A stretch of DNA of 64,000 bases from an uncultured Oscillospiraceae bacterium (GCA_934591705.1 CAKTPM010000001.1:62001-126000); one strand, 5' to 3'; positions 32,395 through 42,469 are shown, counted from the stretch's first letter. The notes: generated by a model from the sequence alone, not told the origin. Numbers and translations: made by a program.

Positions 32395-33279
32395 TCACTT
32401 CTTTACCTGCCATGGCTTGAGGTCCTTGAGCTCCTCATAGAGCCGGACATAGCCGGCGTGGCGGCTTTGGGGGATCCTCCCCTCCTTCACCGCCGCCAGA
32501 ACGGCGCAGCCCTTCTCCTTCACATGGGCGCAGCCCACGAACCGGCACTGGCCCAGATAGGGGGCAAACTCCGGGAAGCACTCCTCTAAATGCTCCTTGA
32601 GCTCCCAGTTGAGCTCCTCCGTATCGAAGGAGGAAAAGCCCGGGGTGTCGATGACATAGGTGTCCTCCCCTAAGGAGAACAGCTCCGTATGGCGGGTGGT
32701 GTGCCGCCCGCGGCCCAGGGCCTTGCTGACCTCCCCCACCGGCAGGTGAAAGTCCGGGGAGAGGGTGTTGAGGATGCTGGACTTGCCCACGCCGGAGTTC
32801 CCTGTAAAGGCATTGAGCTTGCCGGCGATGGCCCGGCGCAGGGCGTCCATGCCCTCCCCGGTGGCAGCGCTTACCCGCAGCACCGGGATGGCGGAGCTGC
32901 TGTAAATGCCGTAGAGCTCCTCGGCGGGATCTAAATCGCACTTGTTGAGCACCACCAGCACCCGGGCGCTTTTCAGCGCCGCGATGGCGGCGATGCGGTC
33001 GATGAGATAGGGGTCCGTCACCGGGATGGCCGCCGAGGCGATGATGACAAGCTGGTCGATATTGGCTGCCGCCGGCCGGGAAAACTCGTTTTTCCGGGGG
33101 GCGATGGCCTCCACCAGTCCCTCACCGCCCCCTAAGTCCCGGACGGAGACCCGGTCCCCCACCAAGGGGCTGGTGCCCTCCCGGCGGAACTTGCCCCGGG
33201 CCCGGCACTGCAGCACCCGGCCGCCGGTGCTCACATAGTAAAAGCCGCTGAGGGCCTTTTCGATGCGCCCGTCATTCAA
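32395..33279 (-). CDS. rsgA: Ribosome small-subunit GTPase RsgA
   Basis: A 294-residue circularly permuted GTPase that checks late 30S assembly. The N-terminal OB fold is followed by the G domain: G4 NKCD first, then G1 GNSGVGKSS, then G3 DTPGFSS, the usual permuted order. The zinc-binding C-terminus has C...CRFVGCAHVKEKGC. TTG 33279 is preferred, giving the common start before LSGFYYV; it overlaps the prkC stop. ATG 33303 is an alternative but lies far inside prkC. PrkC phosphorylates RsgA in B. subtilis, and the gene order prpC-prkC-rsgA is the same here. Confidence 0.93.
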   Translation of the reverse strand: MNDGRIEKALSGFYYVSTGGRVLQCRARGKFRREGTSPLVGDRVSVRDLGGGEGLVEAIAPRKNEFSRPAAANIDQLVIIASAAIPVTDPYLIDRIAAIAALKSARVLVVLNKCDLDPAEELYGIYSSSAIPVLRVSAATGEGMDALRRAIAGKLNAFTGNSGVGKSSILNTLSPDFHLPVGEVSKALGRGRHTTRHTELFSLGEDTYVIDTPGFSSFDTEELNWELKEHLEECFPEFAPYLGQCRFVGCAHVKEKGCAVLAAVKEGRIPQSRHAGYVRLYEELKDLKPWQVKK

Positions 33280-35245
33280 ACTTGATGTTTTGCTTTCCCA
33301 CATAGCCGTCCGTCTCTTTGCTGTATATCTTGCCGTTGAAGCTCACCGAAACATCGCAGTCCTCCCCGGAGACACCCTCGAAGGTGTAGCTCACCGTGGT
33401 GCCGGAGGTGATGATCTGCTCGCTGACGGCGCTGCCGTTTTTATAGAACACCACCTTGACGCTCTCCCCCAGGGTGAACTTGTCCTGGATGTCCTGGGGC
33501 ACCTCAAAGGTGACCTCCCGGGTCATGCTCTGGGGCTTGCAGACGGTGAAGCTGATGGTGGTGCCGCTGGGGACGGTGGTGCCCGGCTCAATGGTCTGGC
33601 TGATCACCGCGCCCTCGGAGAAGGCGGCGTCATAGGTGTAGGTGGCGGCGCCCACCGTCAGCCCCATTTCCTGGGCGGTGGCCATGGCCTGGTCTATATT
33701 CATCTTGACGAAGGAGACCACCGTGACATTCTCCGCGCCCCGGCTGACGGTGATGGTAACGGTGGTGCCCCGCTTCACGGCGGTGCCCGCCTGGGGCTCC
33801 ACCTTCATCACCTGGCCGGGTCCGAAATCATCGGAATAGGCATCCTCCGCCCGGACGATGTCCAGACCGAAGTTCAGGTTCTGCAGGGCGACCTTGGCAT
33901 CCCGGTAGTCGTCTCCTAAGATGTTGGGGATGGTGACGGTCTTCTCCTCGGCGCACACCACCACCCGGATGGTGAGGTCGCTTTTCTTGGAGCGATCCGC
34001 CGGGGGATCCTGCTCGAGGATCTGACCGGGTGCAAAGTTGTCATCCGGCCGGGTGGAGGCCACCTCAATGGTGAAGATGTCCTTGACCCCCTCCAGCTCC
34101 TGGGCCTCGGCCACGGTATAGCCCAGGACATTGGGCACCGTGTAGCTCTTGCCCTTGTCAAAGCCGGAGAAGATGGCGATGAACACCGCCAGCACCAGCA
34201 TAACGCCGGCGGCGATGCCGGCATAGGTCAGGATCTTCTTTCGCCGGTCCTCCCCCTCCTCCTGAGGCCGGAGGGGCCGCTCCCCGGGCTCGCCGCCGTT
34301 GGGGGGCAGAGGGCGCTTCACCTGGGTGGACACCACCTGGCTCACAGGAATGGGCTGGGTGGGCTCGCTGTCCGTCACCGGGGCCAGCTCCCGGCGGATA
34401 TACTCCATATCCACGCTGGGGTCCTTGCGGTAGCGCTCCAGATCCTCCAGCATGGCATTGGCCGTGGCATAGCGCTTGGTGATATCCGGGTTCATGGCCT
34501 TCATGCAGATGAGCTCCATGGCCTCGGGGATGTCCGGGTTCAGCTCCCGGGGATTCAGGGGGGTGCTGGAAAGGTGCTGGATGGCCACGGACACCGCGCT
34601 GTCCCCCTCGAAGGGCAGACGGCCGGTGAGCATTTCATAGAGCACCACGCCGGCGCTGTAAATGTCGCTGCGGGCGTCCGTACGGTCGCCGCGGGCCTGC
34701 TCCGGAGAGATGTAGTGCACGCTGCCCAGGGCCTCCTGGGTCAGGGTCTGTCCCTCGTTGGCCAGGCAGGCGATGCCGAAGTCGGCCACCTTCACACTGC
34801 CGTCCCGGAGCACCATGATGTTCTGGGGCTTGATGTCCCGGTGGATGATGCCCCGGCTGTGGGCGTGGGCAAGGCCGCGCATGATCTGGGTGATGAAGTG
34901 CAGGGCCTCCCGCCAGTCCATCTGCCCCCGGCGCTCCATATACTGCTTGAGCGTAATGCCGTCGATCAGCTCCATGACAATGTACTCGATGCCCTCGCTG
35001 CTGGAGACATCGTACACCGAAACGATATTGTTGTGGCTCAGCTGGGCCACCGCCAGGGACTCATCCCGGAAGCGGCGGCGGAAGCTGGCGTTCTGGGCCA
35101 GATCGCTCTTGAGGATCTTGATGGCCACAAGGCGGTTGAGACGGTGACACTTGGCCTTATACACATTGGCCATACCGCCGGAGCCGATGAGCTCCAGTAT
35201 CTCGTAGCGGCCGTCAAGCATTTTTCCGATATAAGGATCCATCAT
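33272..35245 (-). CDS. prkC: PASTA-domain Ser/Thr protein kinase
   Basis: A 657-residue transmembrane kinase that senses peptidoglycan fragments and phosphorylates proteins for growth and germination. The kinase domain spans about residues 14-270: glycine loop GSGGMANV, Lys43, HRD 135-137, DFG 155-157. A membrane segment covers about 338-361. Three PASTA modules follow at about 366-431, 434-502 and 505-570, with an extra C-terminal beta domain (about 575-657). The gene overlaps prpC by four bases (ATGA) and rsgA at its end, so kinase, phosphatase and GTPase are made together. Confidence 0.95.
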   Translation of the reverse strand: MMDPYIGKMLDGRYEILELIGSGGMANVYKAKCHRLNRLVAIKILKSDLAQNASFRRRFRDESLAVAQLSHNNIVSVYDVSSSEGIEYIVMELIDGITLKQYMERRGQMDWREALHFITQIMRGLAHAHSRGIIHRDIKPQNIMVLRDGSVKVADFGIACLANEGQTLTQEALGSVHYISPEQARGDRTDARSDIYSAGVVLYEMLTGRLPFEGDSAVSVAIQHLSSTPLNPRELNPDIPEAMELICMKAMNPDITKRYATANAMLEDLERYRKDPSVDMEYIRRELAPVTDSEPTQPIPVSQVVSTQVKRPLPPNGGEPGERPLRPQEEGEDRRKKILTYAGIAAGVMLVLAVFIAIFSGFDKGKSYTVPNVLGYTVAEAQELEGVKDIFTIEVASTRPDDNFAPGQILEQDPPADRSKKSDLTIRVVVCAEEKTVTIPNILGDDYRDAKVALQNLNFGLDIVRAEDAYSDDFGPGQVMKVEPQAGTAVKRGTTVTITVSRGAENVTVVSFVKMNIDQAMATAQEMGLTVGAATYTYDAAFSEGAVISQTIEPGTTVPSGTTISFTVCKPQSMTREVTFEVPQDIQDKFTLGESVKVVFYKNGSAVSEQIITSGTTVSYTFEGVSGEDCDVSVSFNGKIYSKETDGYVGKQNIKFE

Positions 35246-35988
35246 GTCACCTCCTTTTCTTCGTTCATGATGAGCGCCGCCGTGACATTGTCCGGCGCGC
35301 CGTTGTCCTTTGCGATCTCCAAAAGCCGCGCAAGGCAGTGGTCGAGATCCTTGGAGTGGATGACCTCAAAAAGGATCTCCTGCTCGGTGACGGTGTTCAC
35401 CAGTCCGTCGCTGCACAAAAGCACAAAGTCGCCGCCCTGCCAGGGATGCACAAAGGTATCCGCCCGGGGCGCTTCATCCGGCCCCAGGGCCCGGGTGATG
35501 AGGTTGCGGCTGGGATGGCGCCGGGCCTCCAGGCGGGTGATCTCCCCGGTCTCCACCATGTTTTCCACCACGCTGTGGTCCCGGCTGATCTGGGTGATGC
35601 CATCGCCGTTGATGTAATAGGCCCGGCTGTCCCCCACATTGGCCACCACCAGCTCTTTGTCCGTGCACACGGCGCTCACCAGAGTGGTGCCCATCTTGCT
35701 CAGCTCCGGCTGGGCATGGGCCCGCTCCCGGATGGCGGCGTTGGCCAGGGACACGGCGTAGAGCATGGCCTGGGTGAGCTGCCGGGTGTCCTGCCCGGAA
35801 TGCAGCGCCAATGTCAGCTGGTGCTGATAGGTCTCCACGGCTACGGTGCTGGCGACCTGCCCGCCGGCAGCGCCGCCCATGCCGTCGCACACCACGGCGG
35901 CGGTGATGCCGCCGGCATGCCAGATGCTGTAGGCGTCCTGGTTTTCCTTACGCACCAGGCCGGTATCTGTAATTCCCCATGCTTTCAT
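35242..35988 (-). CDS. prpC: PP2C-family Ser/Thr phosphatase
   Basis: A 248-residue PP2C-type, manganese-dependent phosphatase acting against the neighbouring kinase. DGMGG at about residues 36-40, GTTLVSAV, the NVGDSRAYY metal loop (about 117-125) and DGL...DNGAPDNVTAAL near the end are complete. It overlaps both prkC and rlmN by four bases, so the run from rlmN to rsgA appears to be one translational chain. Confidence 0.95.
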   Translation of the reverse strand: MKAWGITDTGLVRKENQDAYSIWHAGGITAAVVCDGMGGAAGGQVASTVAVETYQHQLTLALHSGQDTRQLTQAMLYAVSLANAAIRERAHAQPELSKMGTTLVSAVCTDKELVVANVGDSRAYYINGDGITQISRDHSVVENMVETGEITRLEARRHPSRNLITRALGPDEAPRADTFVHPWQGGDFVLLCSDGLVNTVTEQEILFEVIHSKDLDHCLARLLEIAKDNGAPDNVTAALIMNEEKEVT

Positions 35989-37010
35989 GGCTGTTCCTCC
36001 ATGGCCTTGCGGCGCAGCTGGCCGCAGGACGCGTCGATATCTCCGCCCAGACTCCGCCGCACCGTGGCGGTGATGCCGTGGGACTCCAGTCTTTTTTGGA
36101 AGGCGGCGATGCGGCGGCTGGGCTTATAGGGGCTCTCCACCACATCGTTCAGGGGGATGAGGTTCACATGGCCCGGCATCCCCCGGATGCGCTTGGCGAT
36201 GAGATCCGCCTGCCAGTCATTGTCGTTGACGCCGTCGATCATGGCGTATTCAAAGCTGATGCGCCGGCCGGTCCTGTCAAAGTAGCGGTGGCAGGCGGCA
36301 AAAAGCTGCTCCACATCATAGGCCCGATTCACCGGCATGATGCGGCTGCGGGTCTCCGTGTCCGGGGCGTGGAGGGACACGGACAGGGTCAGCTGCAGGT
36401 CCAGGGCCGCCAGCTTGTCGATGCCCGGCACCACCCCGCAGGTGGATAAGCTGATATGGCGCATTCCGATGTTTAGACCCTCCGGGTGGTTGATAAGTTC
36501 CAGAAACCGCGTGACATTTTCAAAGTTGTCCAGGGGCTCGCCGATGCCCATCAAAACGATGTTGGATATCTCCCGGCCGCTATCCAGACCCACAAAAAGG
36601 ACCTGGTCGAGCATCTCGCCGGCTGTTAAGTCTCTCACCTTGCCGGCGATCGTGCTGGCGCAGAAGGCGCAGCCCATCCGGCAGCCCACCTGGGAGGAGA
36701 TGCACACGGTATTGCCGTGATGATACTGCATCAAAACCGATTCGATGCAGTTGCCGTCCCGGAGCTCCCAGAGGTATTTCACGGTGCCGTCCAGGCGGCT
36801 TTCCTGCTTGCGGGCCACCGTGGGATAGGAGATATAGCAGCCCTCCGCCAGCTTTTGCCGCAGGGGCTTGGGGAGGTTTGTCATCTCCTCAAAGCTCCTG
36901 ACGCCCCGGTGGAGCCAGGTAAACACCTGCTTGCCCCGGAAGGCGGGCTCCCCCAGCTCCCGGAGCATTTGGCCGATCTCCTCTATGGTCATGGATTTAA
37001 TGTCCAGCAT
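35985..37010 (-). CDS. rlmN: 23S rRNA A2503 / tRNA A37 methyltransferase RlmN
   Basis: A 341-residue radical-SAM enzyme that places a methyl on C2 of A2503 in 23S rRNA. The cluster motif is CRMGCAFC (CxxxCxxC) near residue 110. The GIGEPLDNF motif and the late Cys in SLGGDIDASCGQL, needed for the methyl-carrier intermediate, are present. GAGGAA lies five bases ahead of ATG 37010. Upstream ATG 37085 lies in rsmB and adds unrelated sequence. Confidence 0.95.
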   Translation of the reverse strand: MLDIKSMTIEEIGQMLRELGEPAFRGKQVFTWLHRGVRSFEEMTNLPKPLRQKLAEGCYISYPTVARKQESRLDGTVKYLWELRDGNCIESVLMQYHHGNTVCISSQVGCRMGCAFCASTIAGKVRDLTAGEMLDQVLFVGLDSGREISNIVLMGIGEPLDNFENVTRFLELINHPEGLNIGMRHISLSTCGVVPGIDKLAALDLQLTLSVSLHAPDTETRSRIMPVNRAYDVEQLFAACHRYFDRTGRRISFEYAMIDGVNDNDWQADLIAKRIRGMPGHVNLIPLNDVVESPYKPSRRIAAFQKRLESHGITATVRRSLGGDIDASCGQLRRKAMEEQP

Positions 37011-37024
37011 GGCTTCCTCACTGA

Positions 37025-38365
37025 CTATGATTTGCGCCGCATGCGGCAGATGTAGAACCCGTCGGTGCCCAGGCGCTGGGGCCAAAGGGTGATGTGGCCG
37101 CTGCAGGGGCCCACCGGCAGCGGCAGGGTGAAGCGCTCCTCGGTAAAGTCCGGATGCGCTGCCAAAAATGCCCGGGTAACGGCTTCGTTTTCCTCCGGCA
37201 GCACCGTACAGGTGCTGTATACCAGCAGGCCGCCGGGGGCCACATAGGCGGCGGCGTTGGCCAAAATGGCCCCTTGGATGCCGGGAAGGGCCGAGAGCTC
37301 CTTGGGATCCTTATAGCGGATGTCGGGCTTTTTGCGGATGATGCCAAGACCGCTGCAGGGCACATCCGCCACCACCACATCCGCCTGGCCCACCCACTGG
37401 GGATGGGGCTCCCGGCCATCGGCCAGGGCGGTGCGGATGGAGGTGATGCCCAGGCGGCAGGCGCCGTTTTCGATGAGCCGCAGCTTATGGGGGTGGATGT
37501 CGCAGGAGAGGATCTCGCCTGCATCCCCCCGGGCCATGGCCATGGCGAAGGACTTGCCGCCGGGGGCGGCGCACACATCCATCACCCGATCCTTTTCACC
37601 GGGGGCCGCCGCCATGGATACCAGGTGGGCCGCCGCGTCCTGCACGGTGAAATGGCCCTCCCGGAAGGGGGCCAGGGCCTCCATGTCCCCGGTGCCGCTG
37701 AGGGTGAAGCAGCCCTCCAGCCAGGGGTGCCGCTCCACGGTGACACCGGCGGCGCGCAGCTCCTTTTCCAGCTCGTCGGGTGTGATTTTCAAGGGATTGG
37801 TCTGAACGGTGGTGGGCACCGGCTCATTGTTGCCCCGGAGGAAGGCCTCCGCCTCCTCCGCCGGGAGGATATCCAAAAGCCGCTGCACCAGCCACTTGGG
37901 GTGACTGTAGCGCACCGCCAGATAGTCGGCGGTGGTGCCCTGGGGCAGAGGCGGCAGATCCATCCAATTCGCCACGAACCTGCGCAGGATGGCGTTCACC
38001 ATCCCGGCGGCCCGGGGACGGCCCCGGCGGCGGGTCATCTCCACCGCCTCATTGACAGCGGCGCTGTTGGGGATCTTGTCCATGAAGAGGATCTGATAGG
38101 CCCCGATGCGCAGGATGTTGAGGATCACCGGCTCCAGATGGTCCGCCCGCTGGGTACACCAGTGATCGATGTAGTAGTCGAGATACGCCTTATTCTGCAG
38201 AACGCCGTAGGCGATGCGGGTACACAGGGCCGCGTCCCGGCTGTCAAGACCGTTTTTGGCGATGGCGCGCTTGAGGGCTCCGTCAGACCAGGCGTTGGCG
38301 CTGTGCACCTGCATGAGCACCTCTAAGGCCGTGTCCCGGGCCGATAACTTTTTTATCTCCCTCAT
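37025..38365 (-). CDS. rsmB: 16S rRNA C967 methyltransferase RsmB
   Basis: A 446-residue SAM-dependent methyltransferase. The N-terminal NusB-like domain is at about residues 1-140. The catalytic Rossmann domain has DVCAAPGGKSFAMA (about 265-278), DVPCSGLG with the catalytic Cys (about 335) and STCT with the second Cys near 390. It overlaps fmt by four bases. Complete, ordinary length. Confidence 0.95.
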   Translation of the reverse strand: MREIKKLSARDTALEVLMQVHSANAWSDGALKRAIAKNGLDSRDAALCTRIAYGVLQNKAYLDYYIDHWCTQRADHLEPVILNILRIGAYQILFMDKIPNSAAVNEAVEMTRRRGRPRAAGMVNAILRRFVANWMDLPPLPQGTTADYLAVRYSHPKWLVQRLLDILPAEEAEAFLRGNNEPVPTTVQTNPLKITPDELEKELRAAGVTVERHPWLEGCFTLSGTGDMEALAPFREGHFTVQDAAAHLVSMAAAPGEKDRVMDVCAAPGGKSFAMAMARGDAGEILSCDIHPHKLRLIENGACRLGITSIRTALADGREPHPQWVGQADVVVADVPCSGLGIIRKKPDIRYKDPKELSALPGIQGAILANAAAYVAPGGLLVYSTCTVLPEENEAVTRAFLAAHPDFTEERFTLPLPVGPCSGHITLWPQRLGTDGFYICRMRRKS

Positions 38366-39282
38366 ACATCCGCCTTTATGGGGTGGCCTGCCAGGTAGGC
38401 CCCGGCGGCCATGCGCTTGCCGCCCTGGGCCTGGACCTCCAGCAGCCGCAGGATCCTGCCGTCGCCGCAGGCAAGGGCGATGCCCTTCTTATCGGCAGCC
38501 ACCACGCTGCCGGGGGCAGCGGCGGTCTCCCCTGCGAGCTCCGTGCGGTAGACCTTCAAGTAGTTTCCCTTTACATCCGCTGCGGCACAGGGCCACGGAA
38601 TGAGACCCCGCACCTGATTATGGAGCGTAAGGGCGTCTCTTGTAAAGTCCATGGGGGAAAGCTCCCGATCCAGCATGGGGGCATAGGTGGCAGCGGCATG
38701 ATCCTGGGGAGTGCGCTCTGCGGTGCCTTGCGCAATGCTCTCCACCGCCTCCACCAGGGCGGCGCCGCCTAACTCCGCCAGCCGGGCGGTAAGCTGCGCG
38801 GCATCCTCATCGGGGTCGATGGGGGTCCGGGCACAGCGGATGATGTCCCCTGCGTCCAGCTCCTTGGCCATGTACATGATGGTGACGCCGGTGACGCTCT
38901 CACCGTTGAGCACCGCCCAGTTGATGGGCGCGGCTCCCCGGTACTTGGGCAGAATGGAGGAGTGGACATTGATGGCGCCATAGGGGGCCGCCTGCAGGAT
39001 GTCCTCCGGCAGGATACGGCCATAGGCCGCCACGGCGATGAGCTCCGGCGCCAGCTCCCGGATCAGGGCCAGGGCGGTGCCGTCCCGCATTTTCACCGGC
39101 TGATATACGCTCAGGCCCTGGGCCAGGGCGTATTCCTTCACCGGGGAAAAGGCCAGCTTGTGGCCGCGGTTTTTGGGCTTGTCCGGCTGGGTGAAAACGC
39201 CGCAGATCTCGTGCCCGGCCTCCACCAGCGCCCGGAGGGACGCCACAGCAAACTCCGGCGTACCCATAAAGAGTATTCTCAT
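38362..39282 (-). CDS. fmt: Methionyl-tRNA formyltransferase
   Basis: A 306-residue enzyme that formylates initiator Met-tRNA using 10-formyl-THF, which FolD (encoded at 16.8 kb) supplies. FMGTPEFAVASLRAL opens the protein. NVHSSILPKYRGAAPINWAVL (about residues 106-126) is the catalytic HxSxLPxxRG type region, with the conserved Asn and Asp as usual. The C-terminal tRNA-binding domain is intact. Overlaps def and rsmB by four bases each. Confidence 0.96.
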   Translation of the reverse strand: MRILFMGTPEFAVASLRALVEAGHEICGVFTQPDKPKNRGHKLAFSPVKEYALAQGLSVYQPVKMRDGTALALIRELAPELIAVAAYGRILPEDILQAAPYGAINVHSSILPKYRGAAPINWAVLNGESVTGVTIMYMAKELDAGDIIRCARTPIDPDEDAAQLTARLAELGGAALVEAVESIAQGTAERTPQDHAAATYAPMLDRELSPMDFTRDALTLHNQVRGLIPWPCAAADVKGNYLKVYRTELAGETAAAPGSVVAADKKGIALACGDGRILRLLEVQAQGGKRMAAGAYLAGHPIKADV

Positions 39283-39782
39283 GCTTCCTCCTCTTCCTCC
39301 TGACGGCGGATGTACTCCAGCAGCTCCTCCTCAGTGAGGAGGTGGTCGGTGTGCTCCACGAAGAGATGGCCGTCCAGATGCTCGATCTCATGGCAGAAGC
39401 AGCGGGCGGTAAGGCCCTCGTCCTCCACCTGGAACCAGCTGCCGTCCCGATCCTGGGCCCGGACGGCCACCACCATGGGGCGCGTGACCTCGCCGTACTT
39501 CCCCGGCACGCTCAGGCAGCCCTCCAGACCGGTCTGTTCCCCCTCGGTGCGGATGATCTCGGGGTTCACCAGCTCGATGATCTCCTCATCCTCGTTCATC
39601 ACCACGCACACCCGGCGCAGGACCCCCACCTGGGGGGCGGCCAGGCCCACGCCGCCGGAGTCCAGCAGCGTGTCGGTCATGTCGTCCAAAAGGGTGTGGA
39701 GACGGTCATTGAAATCCGTGACCGCCCGGCATTTCTTCGTCAGGCACTCATCGCCCTGCAAAACGATCTTTCGTAAAGCCAT
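39279..39782 (-). CDS. def: Peptide deformylase
   Basis: A 167-residue metal enzyme that removes the formyl group from new proteins. The three signatures are present: GVGLAAPQVG (about residues 42-51), EGCLSVPG (about 87-94) with the metal Cys, and HEIEHLDG (about 132-139) with the metal His pair and catalytic Glu. Coupled to fmt by a four-base overlap. The C-terminal tail is acidic (RRQEEEEEA). Confidence 0.96.
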   Translation of the reverse strand: MALRKIVLQGDECLTKKCRAVTDFNDRLHTLLDDMTDTLLDSGGVGLAAPQVGVLRRVCVVMNEDEEIIELVNPEIIRTEGEQTGLEGCLSVPGKYGEVTRPMVVAVRAQDRDGSWFQVEDEGLTARCFCHEIEHLDGHLFVEHTDHLLTEEELLEYIRRQEEEEEA

Positions 39783-39793
39783 TTTTCAATACC

Positions 39794-42214
39794 TCAATCC
39801 ATCAGATTATAGTCCGTATAAATGCCCATGCCGCGGTGCTCGCTGCGGCGGGAAAAGGCCAGCATACAGCCGCTTACCAGCTCCCGCAGGGGCTTGTCCG
39901 CCTGGCAGAGCAGAAGCACCCGATAGCGGTAGCGGCCGTTGACCTTCACCACCGGGGCCGGGGCGGGGCCCAGCACATCGCAGGCCGCCCGGGCATAGAG
40001 TGGCTGCGCCACCGCCTGCCGCAGAGCCGATGCCAGCTCCCCGGCGGCCCGGCGCACGGCGCCCTCCTCCGGGCCGCTGACCGTAATCAGCAGCTGGTCG
40101 GCAAAGGGCGGGTCCCGGCGCAGCCGCCGCAGGCGTATCTCGGCCTCATAGAACCTCTCATAGTCCTGCTGCGCGGCGGCCAGGATCACATCGTTCTCCG
40201 GGGTGTAGGTCTGGATCACCGCCCGGCCGGCCTTCTCCCCCCGGCCCGCCCGGCCCACCACCTGGGTCAGCAGGCTGAAGGTGCGCTCCGAGGCCCGGTA
40301 ATGCTCCACATAAAGACCCATGTCGGCGGCCAATACGCCCACAAGGGTCACATTTTCAAAGTCAAGCCCCTTGGCCACCATCTGGGTGCCCAGGAGGATG
40401 GGTACTTTTTCCTGTTCAAAGCGCCGCAGGATGGCCTCGTGATCCCCGGCCACGGTGTCGGCATCCATGCGGAGGATCTCCGTGTGGGGGAAAAGGGCCT
40501 GCAGCTCCTCCGCCGCCTTTTGGGTGCCGATGCCCACCTGCTTGAGAGGGCCGCCGCAGTCCGGACAGACCTCCGGAGCCCTTTCCGAATAGCCGCAGTA
40601 GTGGCACATCATCCGGCCGTTGGCGCTGTGATAGGTCAGGTACACGCTGCACCGGGGGCACTGGGGCACAAAGCCGCACTGGGGGCACAAAAGCTGGCGG
40701 CTGGCCCCCCGGCGGTTGAGAAATAAAATGCTCTGCTCCCCCCGGGAGAGGTTTTCCTCGAGCTCACGGCGCAGCGGCTCGCTGATGCAGGTGAAGTTCC
40801 CCTGCCCCAGCTCCCGGCGCATATCGCAGATCATCACCCGGGGAAGATTTTTTTCGTTATAGCGCCGGCGCAGCAGCTGCAGCTTATAGTCCCCCTGCCG
40901 GGCGTAGTAGGCGCTCTCCACCGTGGGGGTAGCGCTGCCCAACAGCAGCCGGGCCCCCTCCGCGGCACAGCGGTACTTGGCGATGTCCCGGGCGTGATAG
41001 CAGGGGGCGCTCTCGGATTCATAGGAGCTCTCCTGCTCCTCATCCAGGATGATGAGCCCCAGATCCCTCAGAGGGGCGAACACTGCGCTGCGGGTACCCA
41101 GCACCACATGGGCCTCTCCCCGGCGGATGCGCTTCCACTGGTCGTAGCGCTCGGTCATGCGCAGGCCGCTGTGCAGCAGCGCCACCTCGCTGCCGAAGTA
41201 GCCGCTGAAGCGGGCCATCATCTGGGGCGTCAGGGCGATCTCCGGCACCAGGATCATCACGGACTTCCCCGCCCGCAAAAGCTCCTGGGTCAATCGGATG
41301 TAGATGAGCGTCTTGCCGCTGCCGGTGACGCCCTGCAGGAGCGTCACTCCCGGCTCCTCCTCCAGGCACTGGGACAAAAGCGCTGTAAAGGCGCTTTCCT
41401 GTTCATCGTTCAGCACGATGGGCGCCGGGTGCAGCGGCGCCGGCCGCGGGGTAAGGCGATAGGTCTCCTGGCTGCGCAGGGCAATGAGCCCCCGCTTGCG
41501 TAAGCTCCCTATTCCCTGGCGGGAGACGCCAGTAAAATAGGTGAGATCGTGGAGGGAGCTTTCGCCGTTTTGCTGCAGATAGAGCACGGCGTCCCGCATC
41601 CGTACCGCCGCCCCCTTGGGCAGCGCCGCAAGCGCCTCCTCCGCCGGCACGCACAGCCGGGCCAGCTCCACGGTCTTGTCCCGTACCTTCCGCCGGGTGG
41701 CGGCGGTCAGCTTTACCGCTCCTGCCCGATGCAGGGCGTGGAGCTGGGTCAGGGCGCCCTCGCCGTAGACGCTCTGCACCTGGGCGGTGGTCTTCGCCCC
41801 CTCCTGCAGATAGAGCCAGATGGCCCGGCCGGTATCGGAGGCATCCGCCGGCAGCGGCTCCGCCGCCTCCCAGCATTCCTGATAAGAATACCACACGGCG
41901 GCGGGCAGAATGGTGCGAATGGCGTCGTAGAAGGTGCAGAAATACCGCTTTGTCATCCACAGGGCCAGGCGGATCTCCCTTTCTGTGATGAGGGGCTCTT
42001 GGTCCAGATTCAGGCGGATGCTCTTCAGCGGCCTTGCGGGAGCTGCCTCCTGCAGGGCCAGCACCACCCCCTCGGAGGTGCGGTTGCCCCGGCCGAAGGG
42101 CACCAGCACCCGGCAGCCCACCTGTAGGTGCAGCTCCTCCGGGGCCAGATAATCATAGGGCTTGTCAATGGCATAGGTGGCCTTTTCCAGGGCCACCTTG
42201 GCGATGCGCGGCAT
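39794..42214 (-). CDS. priA: Primosomal replication restart helicase PriA
   Basis: An 806-residue superfamily 2 helicase that reloads the replisome at stalled forks. The 3'BD domain is at the N-terminus (KATYAIDKPYDYLAP). Walker A is GVTGSGKTLIY (about residue 295), Walker B is a DEEQ variant (ILDEEQESSYES), and a cysteine-rich zinc region contains CPQCGFVPQCPRC, CHYC and CPDCGG. LGTQMVAKGLDFENVTLVG is the helicase motif V. All expected elements are there. Confidence 0.95.
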   Translation of the reverse strand: MPRIAKVALEKATYAIDKPYDYLAPEELHLQVGCRVLVPFGRGNRTSEGVVLALQEAAPARPLKSIRLNLDQEPLITEREIRLALWMTKRYFCTFYDAIRTILPAAVWYSYQECWEAAEPLPADASDTGRAIWLYLQEGAKTTAQVQSVYGEGALTQLHALHRAGAVKLTAATRRKVRDKTVELARLCVPAEEALAALPKGAAVRMRDAVLYLQQNGESSLHDLTYFTGVSRQGIGSLRKRGLIALRSQETYRLTPRPAPLHPAPIVLNDEQESAFTALLSQCLEEEPGVTLLQGVTGSGKTLIYIRLTQELLRAGKSVMILVPEIALTPQMMARFSGYFGSEVALLHSGLRMTERYDQWKRIRRGEAHVVLGTRSAVFAPLRDLGLIILDEEQESSYESESAPCYHARDIAKYRCAAEGARLLLGSATPTVESAYYARQGDYKLQLLRRRYNEKNLPRVMICDMRRELGQGNFTCISEPLRRELEENLSRGEQSILFLNRRGASRQLLCPQCGFVPQCPRCSVYLTYHSANGRMMCHYCGYSERAPEVCPDCGGPLKQVGIGTQKAAEELQALFPHTEILRMDADTVAGDHEAILRRFEQEKVPILLGTQMVAKGLDFENVTLVGVLAADMGLYVEHYRASERTFSLLTQVVGRAGRGEKAGRAVIQTYTPENDVILAAAQQDYERFYEAEIRLRRLRRDPPFADQLLITVSGPEEGAVRRAAGELASALRQAVAQPLYARAACDVLGPAPAPVVKVNGRYRYRVLLLCQADKPLRELVSGCMLAFSRRSEHRGMGIYTDYNLMD

Positions 42215-42244
42215 TGACTTCCCCCCTTTTTTCGGCTCTTTGGC

Positions 42245-42445
42245 TTATTCCTTGATGTCCTCGGCGTCGAAGCGGCCCTGGGCCACCTCGTTGATGGCCA
42301 TGGTCACGGCCTTCTCCTCCAGGTGCTCGCCGGCGGCCTCGGCCTCGGCGGATATCTGGCGGGCCCGGCGGGCCACCACATTCACCATCATGTAGCGGTT
42401 GGGGATGTGCTCGGTGAGCTTATTCATAGCAGGATACAGCATCAT
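42245..42445 (-). CDS. rpoZ: RNA polymerase omega subunit
   Basis: A 66-residue protein fitting omega: N-terminal MLYPAMNKLTEHIPNRYMMVNVVARRARQI (the KY/RARQI motif) and the usual short C-terminal helix. It stands 31 bases upstream of priA and follows gmk, the order seen in most Firmicutes. It aids assembly of RNA polymerase. Confidence 0.92.
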   Translation of the reverse strand: MMLYPAMNKLTEHIPNRYMMVNVVARRARQISAEAEAAGEHLEEKAVTMAINEVAQGRFDAEDIKE

Positions 42446-42469
42446 AGTCGTTATTCTCCTATCAAAAAA